Source of the DNA: Kribbella voronezhensis
GTDB taxonomy: Bacteria > Actinomycetota > Actinomycetes > Propionibacteriales > Kribbellaceae
Assembly: GCF_004365175.1 (NCBI RefSeq)
Contig: NZ_SOCE01000001.1
Span: 3,479,403-3,543,402 of the forward strand
Reading direction: 5' to 3'
Length of the DNA: 64,000 nucleotides
Shown: positions 56,336-64,000 of the stretch, piece after piece
Layout of the letters: every line of letters starts with the position of its first letter
Numbering within the stretch: the first letter of the stretch is position 1
Position numbers and translations under genes: made by a program
Notes under the pieces: model-generated
What the model was told of the DNA's origin: nothing
The model's input: the letters and a program-made list of their open reading frames with translations, nothing else
Databases searched by the model: none

Positions 56336-57134
56336 GGGACGCCCGGCGACGACGAGTCAGCTCGCCACCGAGGACGAGGACCAGCGCGAGCAGGAACATC
56401 GCCGTACCGACCACGTTGATCTGTGGCGGGATGTCGCGCTGCGCCGATCCCCACACGAACATCGGGAAGGTCACCGTCCGACCGGCGTTCAGGTTGGTGA
56501 TGATGAAGTCGTCGAACGACAGCGAGAAGCTGAGCAGCGCGGCGGCCAGGATGCCGGGGAAAACCAGTGGGAAGGTGATCCGCCAGAACGTCTGCCACTC
56601 GGTCGCGTAGAGATCCATCGCCGCCTGTTCCAGCCGGGTGTCCATCCCGGACAGCCGCGCCTTGACCGTGACGACGACGAACGACAGGCAGAACATCACG
56701 TGCGCGATCAGGATCGTCCAGAAGCCGAGCCGGCCACCGAGGCCGCCGGAGACGAACAGGGCCAGCAGGGACGACCCCAGCACGATCTCGGGCGAGGCCA
56801 TCGGCAGGAAGATGAACAGGTTCGTCGCGGCCCGGCCGCGGAAGCGGTGTCGCACCATCGCGAACGCCATCAGCGTGCCGAGCGTGGTCGCGATGACAGT
56901 GGCGACCAGGCCGATCCGCAGACTCGTACTGACCGCGTCGCACAAGCCGAACGGCTGACAGGGATGCGCCCAGTTGTGCAGGGTGAAACCGTCGAAGGTG
57001 TACGACAGTTTGCTCTTCGGCGCGTTGAACGACATCAGGATCACGACGAAGATCGGCGCGAACAGGTAGAGCAGCACCAGCAGTCCGATGAAGAGGATCA
57101 GGTGCCGCCCGATCCAGCGGCCGACGGTCGTCAT
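56325..57134 (-). CDS. Polyamine-type ABC transporter permease (PotC-like)
   Basis: 269 aa, six helices, with the EAA-type loop EQAAMDLYATEWQTFWRITF (about 165-185) and LVFPGILAAALLSFSLSFDD, FIITNLNAGRTVTFPMFVWG, the usual PotC wording. ATGA overlap with the potB-like gene upstream and an 11-bp overlap with the FAD oxidoreductase gene downstream. A channel subunit in the inner membrane. Confidence 0.88.
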   Translation of the reverse strand: MTTVGRWIGRHLILFIGLLVLLYLFAPIFVVILMSFNAPKSKLSYTFDGFTLHNWAHPCQPFGLCDAVSTSLRIGLVATVIATTLGTLMAFAMVRHRFRGRAATNLFIFLPMASPEIVLGSSLLALFVSGGLGGRLGFWTILIAHVMFCLSFVVVTVKARLSGMDTRLEQAAMDLYATEWQTFWRITFPLVFPGILAAALLSFSLSFDDFIITNLNAGRTVTFPMFVWGSAQRDIPPQINVVGTAMFLLALVLVLGGELTRRRRASRAR

Positions 57135-58033
57135 ACCAGCTCCTCCGTCCCGGCGCGGCGCACGTAGAACAGCACCAGCACGGTGATCGCGGCCATCAGC
57201 GTCACCGAGAGCGCGGCGGCGGTCGGGTACGCCCCGGCCGCGAACAGCCGCTGGATGTCGTTGCCGATCATCCGCTGCTTCGGCGTGCCGAGCAGTTGGG
57301 CGTTGATGTAGTCACCGGCCGCTGGGATGAAGGTCAGCAGCGTCCCGGCCACGACGCCGGGCATCGCCAGCGGGAACGTCACCGTGCGGAAGGTGGTGAA
57401 CGCGCTGGCGTACAGGTCGCTGCCCGCCTCGATCAGCCGGTGGTCGATCTTCTCCAGGCTGGCGTAGAGCGGCAGGACCATGAACGGCAGGAAGTTGTAC
57501 GTCAGACCCGTGACCACTGCCGCTGTGGTGGCCAGCAACCGGCCGTCGGAGCCGAGGATGTGCACGGCCTTCAGGACATCGACCACGATCCCGTTGTCGC
57601 CGAGAAGCAGCTTCCACGACAGTGTGCGGATCAGGAAGCTGGTGAAGAACGGCGCGATCACCAGCGCCAGCAGTAAGTTCTTCCACCGGCCGGCCTTGAA
57701 CGCGATCGCGTACGCCAGCGGGAAGCCGAGCAGGAGACAGAACGCGGTGGTGAGCAACGAGTACCAGAGCGAGCGCCCGAGCGGCAGGGCGTAGTCGGCG
57801 ATCGCGTCCACGTAGTTGTGGAAGCTCCAGGTCATCCGGAAGCCGGCCTCGATCGAGCCGTTCGGGTCGTACAAACTGGCCGCGACCAACGACACCAGCG
57901 GCACGACGAAGAACAGGATCAGCCAGAGCCCACCGGGAAGCAGCAGCAGGTACGCCGTACGCCGGCGGCCGCCTTTGCGCGCCGCCACCGGTTCGGGGGT
58001 GACCGGAGTACTCAGGTGACCGAGCGCGCTCAT
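57131..58033 (-). CDS. Polyamine-type ABC transporter permease (PotB-like)
   Basis: 300 aa from ATG 58033, which shares TGATG with the potA-like stop. Six helices; LLLLPGGLWLILFFVVPLVS is the first; EAGSDLYASAFTTFRTVTFP is the ATPase contact loop and GDYINAQLLGTPKQRMIGND is the PotB-like late loop. It pairs with the downstream PotC-like subunit. Confidence 0.88.
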   Translation of the reverse strand: MSALGHLSTPVTPEPVAARKGGRRRTAYLLLLPGGLWLILFFVVPLVSLVAASLYDPNGSIEAGFRMTWSFHNYVDAIADYALPLGRSLWYSLLTTAFCLLLGFPLAYAIAFKAGRWKNLLLALVIAPFFTSFLIRTLSWKLLLGDNGIVVDVLKAVHILGSDGRLLATTAAVVTGLTYNFLPFMVLPLYASLEKIDHRLIEAGSDLYASAFTTFRTVTFPLAMPGVVAGTLLTFIPAAGDYINAQLLGTPKQRMIGNDIQRLFAAGAYPTAAALSVTLMAAITVLVLFYVRRAGTEELV

Positions 58034-59199
58034 CAGGCGTCGTCCGCGATGTCTTCGACACCGGCCAGCGCGTCCTGCGCTGCGTCCAGCACGAAGGTAT
58101 GGGCCGGCTGCCAATGCAGGTCGACCGGATCGCCGACCCTGAGAGTGTCACGGGCACCCGTGTTCTGCTCGAACACCGTCAACTCCTGGCCCCAGGGCAT
58201 TCGAGCCAGGTACTGCGTACTCACGCCCACGTAACTGACGTCGGTCACAGTGGCGCCGCGGAGTGCATTGCCGTTCTGCTCGGCGCCCGCCGGGGCCAGG
58301 AAGACCTTCTCGGGTCTGATCCCCATCCAGACCTCGCCTTCGGTGACGCGGCAGCGCGGGGTCGGCACGGTCACCTTGCTGCCGTGGACGTCCACCACCA
58401 GTTGCTCGTGGGCCTTGCCGATGATCGCTGCCCGGACCAGGTTCGACTGACCGAGGAAGTTGGCCACGAACGTGGTGGCCGGCAGGTCGTAGAGCTCGGC
58501 CGGAGTACCGCGTTGCTCGATCACGCCGGCGTTCATCACCGCGATCGTGTCGGCCATCGTCATGGCCTCTTCCTGGTCGTGGGTCACGTGCACGAAGGTG
58601 ATGCCGACCTCGGTCTGGATCCGCTTCAGCTCGATCTGCATCTGCCGGCGCAGCTTGAGGTCGAGGGCACCGAGCGGCTCGTCGAGCAGCAGGACCTGCG
58701 GCCGGTTGATCAGCGCCCGCGCCAGCGCGACCCGTTGCTGCTGGCCACCGGACAGCTGGTTCGGCTTTCGCTTGCCGAAGGCACCTAGTTCGACCAGGTC
58801 GAGCATCTCGCCGACCTGCTGCTTGACGTCCTTGACACCACGCCGGCGCAGGCCGAAGGCGACGTTCTCGAAGATGTCGAGGTGCGGGAAGAGCGCGTAG
58901 TTCTGGAAGACCGTGTTGACCGGGCGTTTGTACGGGCGGAGCCGGGTGATGTCCTGCTCACCCAGGCTGACCGTGCCGGTGGTCGGCTCCTCCAGCCCGG
59001 CGACCATCCGCAGGGTGGTGGTCTTGCCGCAGCCGGACGGACCGAGCAGCGCGAAGAACGCGCCCTCCGGCACGGTCAGGTCGAGGTCGCGAACGGCGTG
59101 GTAGGCACCGAACTGCTTGCTCACTCCGGACAGCACGAGGTCGCTGGAAGGTGCCGGGGCCTTCGGGGTCGCCGCTGTCGCTGAGGTCGTCGAGGTCAT
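58033..59199 (-). CDS. Polyamine-type ABC transporter ATP-binding protein (PotA-like)
   Basis: 388 aa. Complete ATPase: Walker A LLGPSGCGKTTTLRMVAGLE, Q-loop FQNYALFPHLD, signature LSGGQQQRVALARALINRPQ, Walker B LLLDEPLGALDLKLR, H-loop VTHDQEEAMTMAD. The C-terminal TOBE-type domain (about 285-370) contains VWMGIRPEKVFL and VTDVSYVGVSTQYLARMPWG. Start is 2 bp from the stop of the SBP gene. Cytoplasmic motor of the importer. Confidence 0.9.
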   Translation of the reverse strand: MTSTTSATAATPKAPAPSSDLVLSGVSKQFGAYHAVRDLDLTVPEGAFFALLGPSGCGKTTTLRMVAGLEEPTTGTVSLGEQDITRLRPYKRPVNTVFQNYALFPHLDIFENVAFGLRRRGVKDVKQQVGEMLDLVELGAFGKRKPNQLSGGQQQRVALARALINRPQVLLLDEPLGALDLKLRRQMQIELKRIQTEVGITFVHVTHDQEEAMTMADTIAVMNAGVIEQRGTPAELYDLPATTFVANFLGQSNLVRAAIIGKAHEQLVVDVHGSKVTVPTPRCRVTEGEVWMGIRPEKVFLAPAGAEQNGNALRGATVTDVSYVGVSTQYLARMPWGQELTVFEQNTGARDTLRVGDPVDLHWQPAHTFVLDAAQDALAGVEDIADDA

Positions 59200-59201
59200 C
59201 G

Positions 59202-60389
59202 TCAGCCGCCGATCGCGAGGTTGAAGTCGGTTTCGTAGAGCTTCGCCTTGGCCGTGTCCAGGGCCATGAACCCGGTGGACTTCTCCAGCGTCGCGGAGTC
59301 CGGGAAGATCAGCGGGCTCTCGACCAGGTCGGGGTCGATCTTCTCCATCGCCTGCTGCGCACCCTCGACAGGGCAGATGTAGTTGACCCAGGCAGCCAGC
59401 GTGGCCGCGACCTCCGGGTCGTAGTAGTAGTTCATCAGCGCCTCGGCGTTCGCCTTGTGGCTCGCCTTGTTCGGCACCAGCATGTTGTCCGACCAGATCG
59501 CCAGCCCCTCTTCGGGGACGACGAACTTGATGTCCGGATTGTCCGCCTGCAGCGCCAGCACGTCACCGGACCAGGCTTCGCAGGCGACGATGTTGCCCGC
59601 GTTCAGGTCCTGCACGTAGTCGTTGCCGGTGAACCGCCGGATGTGTCCGGTGCCGACGTAGCCCTGCAGCTTCTCCAGCGCCTTGCTCCACTCGGCGTCG
59701 CTGAACTTCGCCGGGTCGGCGCCGGTCAGCTTGAGCATGAACGACATCGTGTCCGGCATCTCCGAGAGCAAGGTGACCTTGCCCTTCAGGTCCGGCCGGC
59801 TGAGCAGATCGGCGAAGCTGCCGACCTGTTTGGTGAACTTCGCGTTGTAGGCGATCCCGGTCAGGCCGGTCTGCCAGGGCACGCTGTAGTCGCGGTTCGG
59901 ATCCCAGCCGGGCGCCCGGAGTTGTTTGAGCAGGTGCTTGTCGACGTTCGCGATCTTGCTGTGGTCGAGCTTCTGGATCCAGCCCAGGCCGACGGTCCGG
60001 GCAGCCATCCAGTCGGTCAGCACGATGATGTCCCGGCCGCACGGCTGGCAGGCGCCCAACTGGTCGCGGATCTTCGCGTAGAACTCGGCGTTGTCGTTGA
60101 TGTCCGGCGTGTAGGTGACCTTGATGCCACTGCGCTTCTCGAACTCGACCAGCGTCGGCAGCACGGTCTGCCCGTTCACCTTCTCGTCCGACTCGTCCAT
60201 GTAACTGGGCCAGTTCGAGAAGATCAGTGTCTTCTGCTCGGCCGACTGGTCGGTACTCAGGCAACTGTCCGCCGACTGCTTGGCGGCAGGGATGCCGCAG
60301 CCGGCCAGCGTCCCACCCGCGGTCAGCCCCAGCGCGGACATGCCCAGGCCGCGCAGAACGGTCCGGCGTTTGACGGGCTGGGTGCGCAT
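59202..60389 (-). CDS. Polyamine-type extracellular binding lipoprotein (PotD-like)
   Basis: 395 aa. A Tat motif KRRTVLRGLGMSALGLTAGG and lipobox LAGC give a lipid-anchored protein. The mature part is PotD-like: LIFSNWPSYMDES, VTYTPDINDNAEFYAKIRDQ, RDIIVLTDWMAARTVGLGWI, PWQTGLTGIAYN, AWSGDVLALQADNPDIKFVV and EEGLAIWSDNMLVP. It is first in the five-gene operon potD-potA-potB-potC-oxidoreductase, with a 145-bp divergent gap to the Lrp-type gene. Confidence 0.9.
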   Translation of the reverse strand: MRTQPVKRRTVLRGLGMSALGLTAGGTLAGCGIPAAKQSADSCLSTDQSAEQKTLIFSNWPSYMDESDEKVNGQTVLPTLVEFEKRSGIKVTYTPDINDNAEFYAKIRDQLGACQPCGRDIIVLTDWMAARTVGLGWIQKLDHSKIANVDKHLLKQLRAPGWDPNRDYSVPWQTGLTGIAYNAKFTKQVGSFADLLSRPDLKGKVTLLSEMPDTMSFMLKLTGADPAKFSDAEWSKALEKLQGYVGTGHIRRFTGNDYVQDLNAGNIVACEAWSGDVLALQADNPDIKFVVPEEGLAIWSDNMLVPNKASHKANAEALMNYYYDPEVAATLAAWVNYICPVEGAQQAMEKIDPDLVESPLIFPDSATLEKSTGFMALDTAKAKLYETDFNLAIGG

Positions 60390-60449
60390 CGGGCCTCCTG
60401 CTGAGCAGCTTCGCGGGCGATACTGTCAAAGGGACTGCCCGAAGACAAG

Positions 60450-60487
60450 GGATTCCGTAGCCGAGGCCGTAGTTCGCAACGGAATCC
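60450..60487. promoter_or_regulatory. Inverted repeat upstream of the Lrp-type gene
   Basis: GGATTCCGTAGC (60450-60461) and GCAACGGAATCC (60476-60487) pair at 11 of 12 positions around a 14-nt centre, in the gap between the potD-like and Lrp/AsnC-type genes. Lrp proteins bind such dyads near their own promoter. It lies about 48 bp from the regulator start and 60 bp from the potD-like start. Confidence 0.6.
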
Positions 60488-60534
60488 GGTACCACAGGTT
60501 GCTTACGCCCCGTGACGCTGACAGGATCGACGCT

Positions 60535-61017
60535 GTGACCGGACGCAACCCCACGCCCGACAGGTCCCAGGGCCTGCTCGACGACACCGCGAAGGCGATC
60601 ATCCGCGAGCTCCAGGTGGACGGCCGCAAGTCGTACGCCGCGATCGGCAAGGCGGTCGGGCTGTCCGAGGCCGCCGTCCGGCAACGCGTCCAGCGGCTCA
60701 CCGATGCCGGCGTGATGCAGGTGGTCGCGGTCACCGATCCGCTCGAGCTGGGCTTCGCCCGGCAGGCGATGATCGGGATCAAGGCCGAGGGCGCGCTGGA
60801 GCCGATCGCCGACAAGCTCGCCGCGATGGACGAGATCGAGTACGTCGTGATCACCGCCGGCTCCTTCGACCTGCTCGCCGAGGTGCTCTGCGAGAGCGAC
60901 GAACACCTGCTCCGGGTGCTGTCCGACCGGATCCGGCAGATCGACGGCGTCAAGGTGACCGAAACCTTCGTGTACCTCAAACTGGTGAAACAGACCTACT
61001 CATGGGGTGTGCGCTGA
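60535..61017 (+). CDS. Lrp/AsnC family transcriptional regulator
   Basis: 160 aa from GTG 60535, with AGGA about 9 nt upstream. HTH in about 15-60 (LLDDTAKAIIRELQVDGRKS, YAAIGKAVGLSEAAVRQRVQ). RAM/AsnC ligand domain in about 75-150 (GFARQAMIGIKAEGALEPIA, IEYVVITAGSFDLLAEVLCE). Being central and divergent from the PotDABC operon, it likely senses a polyamine product or amino acid and controls the locus. Its last 20 bp are repeated 61 bp downstream. Confidence 0.9.
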   Translation: MTGRNPTPDRSQGLLDDTAKAIIRELQVDGRKSYAAIGKAVGLSEAAVRQRVQRLTDAGVMQVVAVTDPLELGFARQAMIGIKAEGALEPIADKLAAMDEIEYVVITAGSFDLLAEVLCESDEHLLRVLSDRIRQIDGVKVTETFVYLKLVKQTYSWGVR

Positions 61018-61079
61018 GATGAAACCCGCTGAAGCATGCGCTGAGCTGAACTGCGGTTGCTCGTGGGGCGTGCGCTGAG
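60999..61079 (+). repeat. Duplication of the 3' end of the Lrp-type gene
   Basis: CTCATGGGGTGTGCGCTGAG (60999-61018, containing the Lrp-type gene's stop) recurs as CTCGTGGGGCGTGCGCTGAG (61060-61079), 18 of 20 matching, at a 61-bp offset. A third TGCGCTGAG lies between them. The second copy falls in the start region of the next gene. Confidence 0.75.
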
Positions 61080-62511
61080 CCGGCGTGGAACTGCCGCCGG
61101 TGTCCCGCTCTGGGCCGCCGGCGATCCTGCTGTCGAACGACCGATCCTTGCCTCCGGCGCCTTCGGTCACGCCGTCCCCGGCGCGGGATTGGACCGGGCC
61201 GCGCTACCGGGAGACCGGACCGCCGACATCGCGATCGTCGGCGCCGGCTACACCGGCCTGTGGACGGCCTACTACCTGTTGAAGGCCGATCCGAAGTTGC
61301 GGATCGTGGTCCTGGAAGCGGAGACAGCCGGGTTCGGTGCTTCCGGACGTAACGGCGGCTGGTGCTCGGCGCTGTTCCCGGTGTCGACAAAACGCCTTGC
61401 CTCGTTGCCCGGATCCAGCCGTGAGGCTGCCCGGGCGATGCACTGGGCGATGCAGGCGACCGTCAACGAGATCGGCCTGGTCACCGCTGCGGAGCACATC
61501 GACTGCGACTACCACAAGGGCGGCACGATCGTCCTCGCGCGAACCCCGGCCCAGCTGGCTCGCGCCCGCGCCGAAGTGGCCGAAGCCCACGAGTGGGGGC
61601 CGGGCGACCTGCGCTTTCTCGAACCGGACGAGGTCGCCACCCAGGTCCGCGCGAAAAAGGTGCTCGGGGCAACATTCACACCGCACTGCGCCGCGATCCA
61701 CCCCGGCCGGCTGGTCCGCGGCCTCGCGGCGACCGTCGAGCGACTCGGTGGCGTGATCCACGAGCACACGCCGGTGACCGCGATCGAGCCGGGCCGCGCA
61801 ATCACGCAGTACGGCGTGGTGCGGGCTGAGGTGGTCGTCCGGGCGACCGAGGGTTTCACGCCGCTGCTGGCCGGCCAGGTGCGGACCGTCGCACCGGTGT
61901 ACTCACTGATGGTGGCGACCGAGCCGTTGTCCGACGTCGTCTGGGAGCGGATCGGGCTGGCCGGGCGGCCGACGTTCAGCGATCACCGGCACCTGATCAT
62001 CTACGGCCAGCGCACGGCCGACGGTCGCCTCGCCTTCGGGGGTCGCGGAGCGCCGTACCACTTCCGGTCGCGCATCCGGCCGTCGTACGACGACGCGCCG
62101 CGGGTGTTCGCCGGATTGCGGGCCACGCTGCGGGACATGTTCGACGGGCTGGACGGCGTGGAGTTCACGCACGCCTGGGGCGGGCCGCTCGGCGTACCGC
62201 GGGATTGGTGCGCGTCGGTCGGTCTCGATCGCGGTAACGGGCTCGCGTGGGCCGGCGGCTATGTCGGCGATGGTGTCGCGACCACGAACCTGGCCGGTCG
62301 CACGCTGACCGATCTGATTCTTCGCCGCGACACCGACCTCACCCGGCTTCCCTGGGTGGGCCACCGCTCGCGTCCCTGGGAGCCGGAACCGCTTCGCTGG
62401 CTGGGGATAAACGCTGGTCTGCGCGCGATGACACTGGCCGACACCGAAGAACGACTGACCGGCCGCGAAAGCCGCATCGCCCGCTGGATGAGGCCTCTGC
62501 TCGGCGGCTGA
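61057..62511 (+). CDS. DAO-family FAD-dependent oxidoreductase
   Basis: About 484 aa. FAD motif ADIAIVGAGYTGLWTAYYLL (about 57-76), VVLEAETAGFGASGRNGGWC and C-terminal AWAGGYVGDGVATTNLAGRT are those of the PuuB/DadA branch; the motif AGYTGLWTAYYLL and the H-A-W-G-G-P-L-G-V-P-R segment are typical. The start is uncertain: TTG 61057 and GTG 61063 both lie inside the repeat of the Lrp-type gene's end and neither has a good ribosome-binding site. It is a second amine oxidase of the polyamine locus, on the far side of the regulator. Confidence 0.82.
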   Translation: MLVGRALSRRGTAAGVPLWAAGDPAVERPILASGAFGHAVPGAGLDRAALPGDRTADIAIVGAGYTGLWTAYYLLKADPKLRIVVLEAETAGFGASGRNGGWCSALFPVSTKRLASLPGSSREAARAMHWAMQATVNEIGLVTAAEHIDCDYHKGGTIVLARTPAQLARARAEVAEAHEWGPGDLRFLEPDEVATQVRAKKVLGATFTPHCAAIHPGRLVRGLAATVERLGGVIHEHTPVTAIEPGRAITQYGVVRAEVVVRATEGFTPLLAGQVRTVAPVYSLMVATEPLSDVVWERIGLAGRPTFSDHRHLIIYGQRTADGRLAFGGRGAPYHFRSRIRPSYDDAPRVFAGLRATLRDMFDGLDGVEFTHAWGGPLGVPRDWCASVGLDRGNGLAWAGGYVGDGVATTNLAGRTLTDLILRRDTDLTRLPWVGHRSRPWEPEPLRWLGINAGLRAMTLADTEERLTGRESRIARWMRPLLGG

Positions 62512-62598
62512 TCAGTCGTTCTTCGGTGGAGAGTGGCCCACGATCGAGGTGCTGGAATGGACCAACGGAGGGTGCCTGCCGCGCCGTACCGTCGAAGC

Positions 62599-63195
62599 AT
62601 GATCGCTTTGGACGACCTCGTGATGCCCAGCAGTGCTGCCGCCGCCGCTGCGCTGGAAGTGGCCACCGCCTACCAGTCGCCCGCCTTGCTGAGCCACTCG
62701 CGCCGGGTCTACGTCTGGGCAGCAGCCTTCGCGCGAGAGCACGGCATCCGGTACGACGACGAGCTGCTGTTCGTGGCGGCGATGTTCCACGACATCAGCC
62801 TGGTACCGGAGTTCGACAGCCACACCGTCTCCTTCGAGGAGGCCGGCGGTCATGTCGCCCGGGTCTTCGCCGCCGGCGCGGGCTGGCCGGCCGACCGCCG
62901 CGACCGCCTCGCCGAAGTCATCGTTCGGCACATGTGGCCCGACGTCGACCCCGCCGACGACCCCGAAGGTCACCTCCTGTCGCGCGCCGCGGCACTGGAC
63001 ATCGTCGGGAAGAACCTCGACGACTTCACCCCGGCCTTCCGCGCCGAAGTCCTCCGGCAACACCCACGCCTCGGCCTCGCCGACGAGTTCCTCACCTGCT
63101 TCCAGTCCCAGTCCGACCGCAAACCCGACAGCTCGGCCGCCCGCGCGATTCGGACCGGTCTGCCGGCCAGAATGGCCGCCAACCCCCTCGACTAG
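62599..63195 (+). CDS. HD domain-containing phosphohydrolase-like protein
   Basis: 198 aa from ATG 62599 (in-frame upstream starts at 62533 and 62557 are weaker by content). HD-domain metal motifs: SHSRRVYVWAAAFA with the first His, FVAAMFHDISLVPEF with the HD pair, and LAEVIVRHMWPDVDPADDPE with the later His; ALDIVGKNLDDF gives the last Asp. The form resembles small-molecule HD hydrolases of the cyanamide-hydratase-like group rather than nucleotide phosphatases. Substrate unknown. It follows the oxidoreductase gene by 87 bp. Confidence 0.8.
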   Translation: MIALDDLVMPSSAAAAAALEVATAYQSPALLSHSRRVYVWAAAFAREHGIRYDDELLFVAAMFHDISLVPEFDSHTVSFEEAGGHVARVFAAGAGWPADRRDRLAEVIVRHMWPDVDPADDPEGHLLSRAAALDIVGKNLDDFTPAFRAEVLRQHPRLGLADEFLTCFQSQSDRKPDSSAARAIRTGLPARMAANPLD

Positions 63196-63203
63196 TTCGA
63201 CGC

Positions 63204-64000
63204 TCAGCGGTCGGCGGCGTCTATCGCGCTGACGATCGGGTCGAGGCCGGCGATGAGTTCGTCGAGCTCGGCCGCGCTCAGTACGTCGTACGCGGGTGCC
63301 GCCAGTTCATCGGTGAGGGTCTCGATCCGCTCCCGGAGCTCCCGGCCGGCGTCCGTGAACCCACCGTCGGCATTCACGAGACCGCGGTCGCGCAGCCCGT
63401 CGATGACAGCGGCCAACTGCGCCTTCGGGAGATGGTGGATCCGGCCGAACTTCTCCGCCTCCATTCCGAGGACGAGAGCCATCAGGACGTGAGACTCCGT
63501 GCCGCCGATACCGTGGGCGACGAGGACGGCGTTGTGGCCGTCACCGCGGTGCTCCCGCAACAACGTCGCCGCGTGCCAGATCTTGGCGACCGGATCCTCG
63601 GGGATGTCGAGTGTCCGCAGCCCGGCGTACAGCACCCTGCCTTCCATCGGCGCGCTGACGGCGGCCCGGGTGGCGAGGTCGGCGATCCGCGCCAGACCGG
63701 GTGAGTCGGCGAGCTCCCCGATCCGCTGCCGCACAGCGGCGGCGCTCCCTCGCTCGCGGACCGCGATCGCTTCGGCCGGGGTGATCTTCCCCCACACCCA
63801 CGGAATGTGCCGCGCGACCTCGCCGTCGGCGAAGTTGTAGAAGACCGCATGCACCACCTCAGCCGGCGCCAACCCGAGCGGCGCGGCCCGGCCCGCGAAG
63901 TACCCGTCCCAGTAGTTCCGCATCCCCACCGCAAGAAACGCCTCATTCGGCACCTCGGAAAAGGTGACGGTCCCGATCGACTCGACCAACTCGAACATCC
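63204..64000 (-). CDS. SCO6745 family protein (5' end probably beyond window)
   Basis: At least 264 aa, open to the window edge. The first in-window ATG is at 63998, but family members start a few residues earlier with an A-R-R-hydrophobic segment, so the true start is probably beyond the window. Motifs: MRNYWDGYFAGRAAPLGLAP, VHAVFYNFADGEVARHIPWV, EGRVLYAGLRTLDIPEDPVA, LREHRGDGHNAVLVAHGIGG with the family H-R-G-D-G-H-x-A block, and a winged-helix-like C-terminal part (IDGLRDRGLVNADGGFTDAG). Function unknown; related to MarR-type folds. Confidence 0.85.
   Translation of the reverse strand, partial: MFELVESIGTVTFSEVPNEAFLAVGMRNYWDGYFAGRAAPLGLAPAEVVHAVFYNFADGEVARHIPWVWGKITPAEAIAVRERGSAAAVRQRIGELADSPGLARIADLATRAAVSAPMEGRVLYAGLRTLDIPEDPVAKIWHAATLLREHRGDGHNAVLVAHGIGGTESHVLMALVLGMEAEKFGRIHHLPKAQLAAVIDGLRDRGLVNADGGFTDAGRELRERIETLTDELAAPAYDVLSAAELDELIAGLDPIVSAIDAADR

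Noticed and set aside
1..64000. Search for tRNA, rRNA, riboswitch, IS element, integrase, att site and CRISPR
   Set aside because: No GTTCRAATC-type T-loop with a matching cloverleaf, no transposase or integrase motif and no regularly spaced repeat was seen. I cannot exclude weakly conserved small RNAs without a covariance search.

Overview
This 64 kb window is one continuous, gene-dense stretch of a high-GC actinobacterial chromosome. I see no rRNA, tRNA, CRISPR array, transposase, integrase or phage gene, and no gene-free gap over 300 bp. The gene content suggests a soil Propionibacteriales species, most likely Kribbella or a close relative: an F420/deazaflavin-type oxidoreductase, an SCO6745-family protein, NgcE-type sugar import, ECF41 and SigE-like ECF sigma factors, many TetR/PadR/MarR regulators, frequent GTG starts and start/stop overlaps. 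The genus is inferred from memory of family distribution; nothing in the window proves it.

Layout. 1-12.9 kb: tail of an ABC exporter, S9 peptidase, LD-carboxypeptidase, an internally deleted GrpB-like remnant, a very large secreted phosphodiester glycosidase/metallophosphoesterase, rhodanese, an MFS pump with its divergent TetR regulator, an Fpg-type DNA glycosylase, and an ECF sigma factor coupled to a membrane protein. 12.9-24.6 kb: GlxA-type regulator, acetyltransferases, PadR-DrrAB-like exporter operon, adenosine deaminase, a heterodimeric ABC exporter with one degenerate signature motif, a deazaflavin-dependent oxidoreductase with its TetR regulator, and leucyl/phenylalanyl-tRNA-protein transferase. 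24.6-32.4 kb: HTH-methyltransferase fusion, acetyltransferase, a broken SGNH hydrolase, EcsC and VOC proteins, an XRE regulator, HMG-CoA lyase, a phosphoesterase and a SnoaL-like protein. 32.4-41 kb: a two-gene TrbL/VirB8-like membrane module, MarR regulator, membrane-anchored molybdopterin oxidoreductase, and a TetR / degenerate ABC ATPase / YhgE-Pip locus.

41-51.9 kb is the most coherent unusual locus. A long, mostly overlapping minus-strand gene series encodes an 885-aa three-part protein, an amino-sugar kinase, NanE, an NgcEFG-type ABC importer, a neutral-ceramidase-fold protein and finally an ECF41 sigma factor. A GH172 (DUF2961) hydrolase diverges from its head. Two DasR (dre)-like elements sit at the two promoter-sized gaps. 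I infer import of an N-acetylhexosamine-containing glycan or glycolipid fragment, cytoplasmic trimming, and entry into GlcNAc-6-P metabolism.

51.9-62.5 kb is a polyamine-type catabolic locus: aldehyde dehydrogenase and class III aminotransferase (divergent), a PotDABC-like importer in an operon with a DAO-family FAD oxidoreductase, a divergent Lrp/AsnC regulator, and a second DAO-family oxidoreductase. The window ends with an HD-domain protein and an SCO6745-family gene that probably starts beyond the window.

Regulatory DNA is readable at many divergent promoters as palindromes, and strong hairpins lie between several convergent gene pairs. Three gene 3' ends are partly repeated in the adjacent spacer, and the word GCAGTAC/GTACTGC recurs far more often than base composition predicts.
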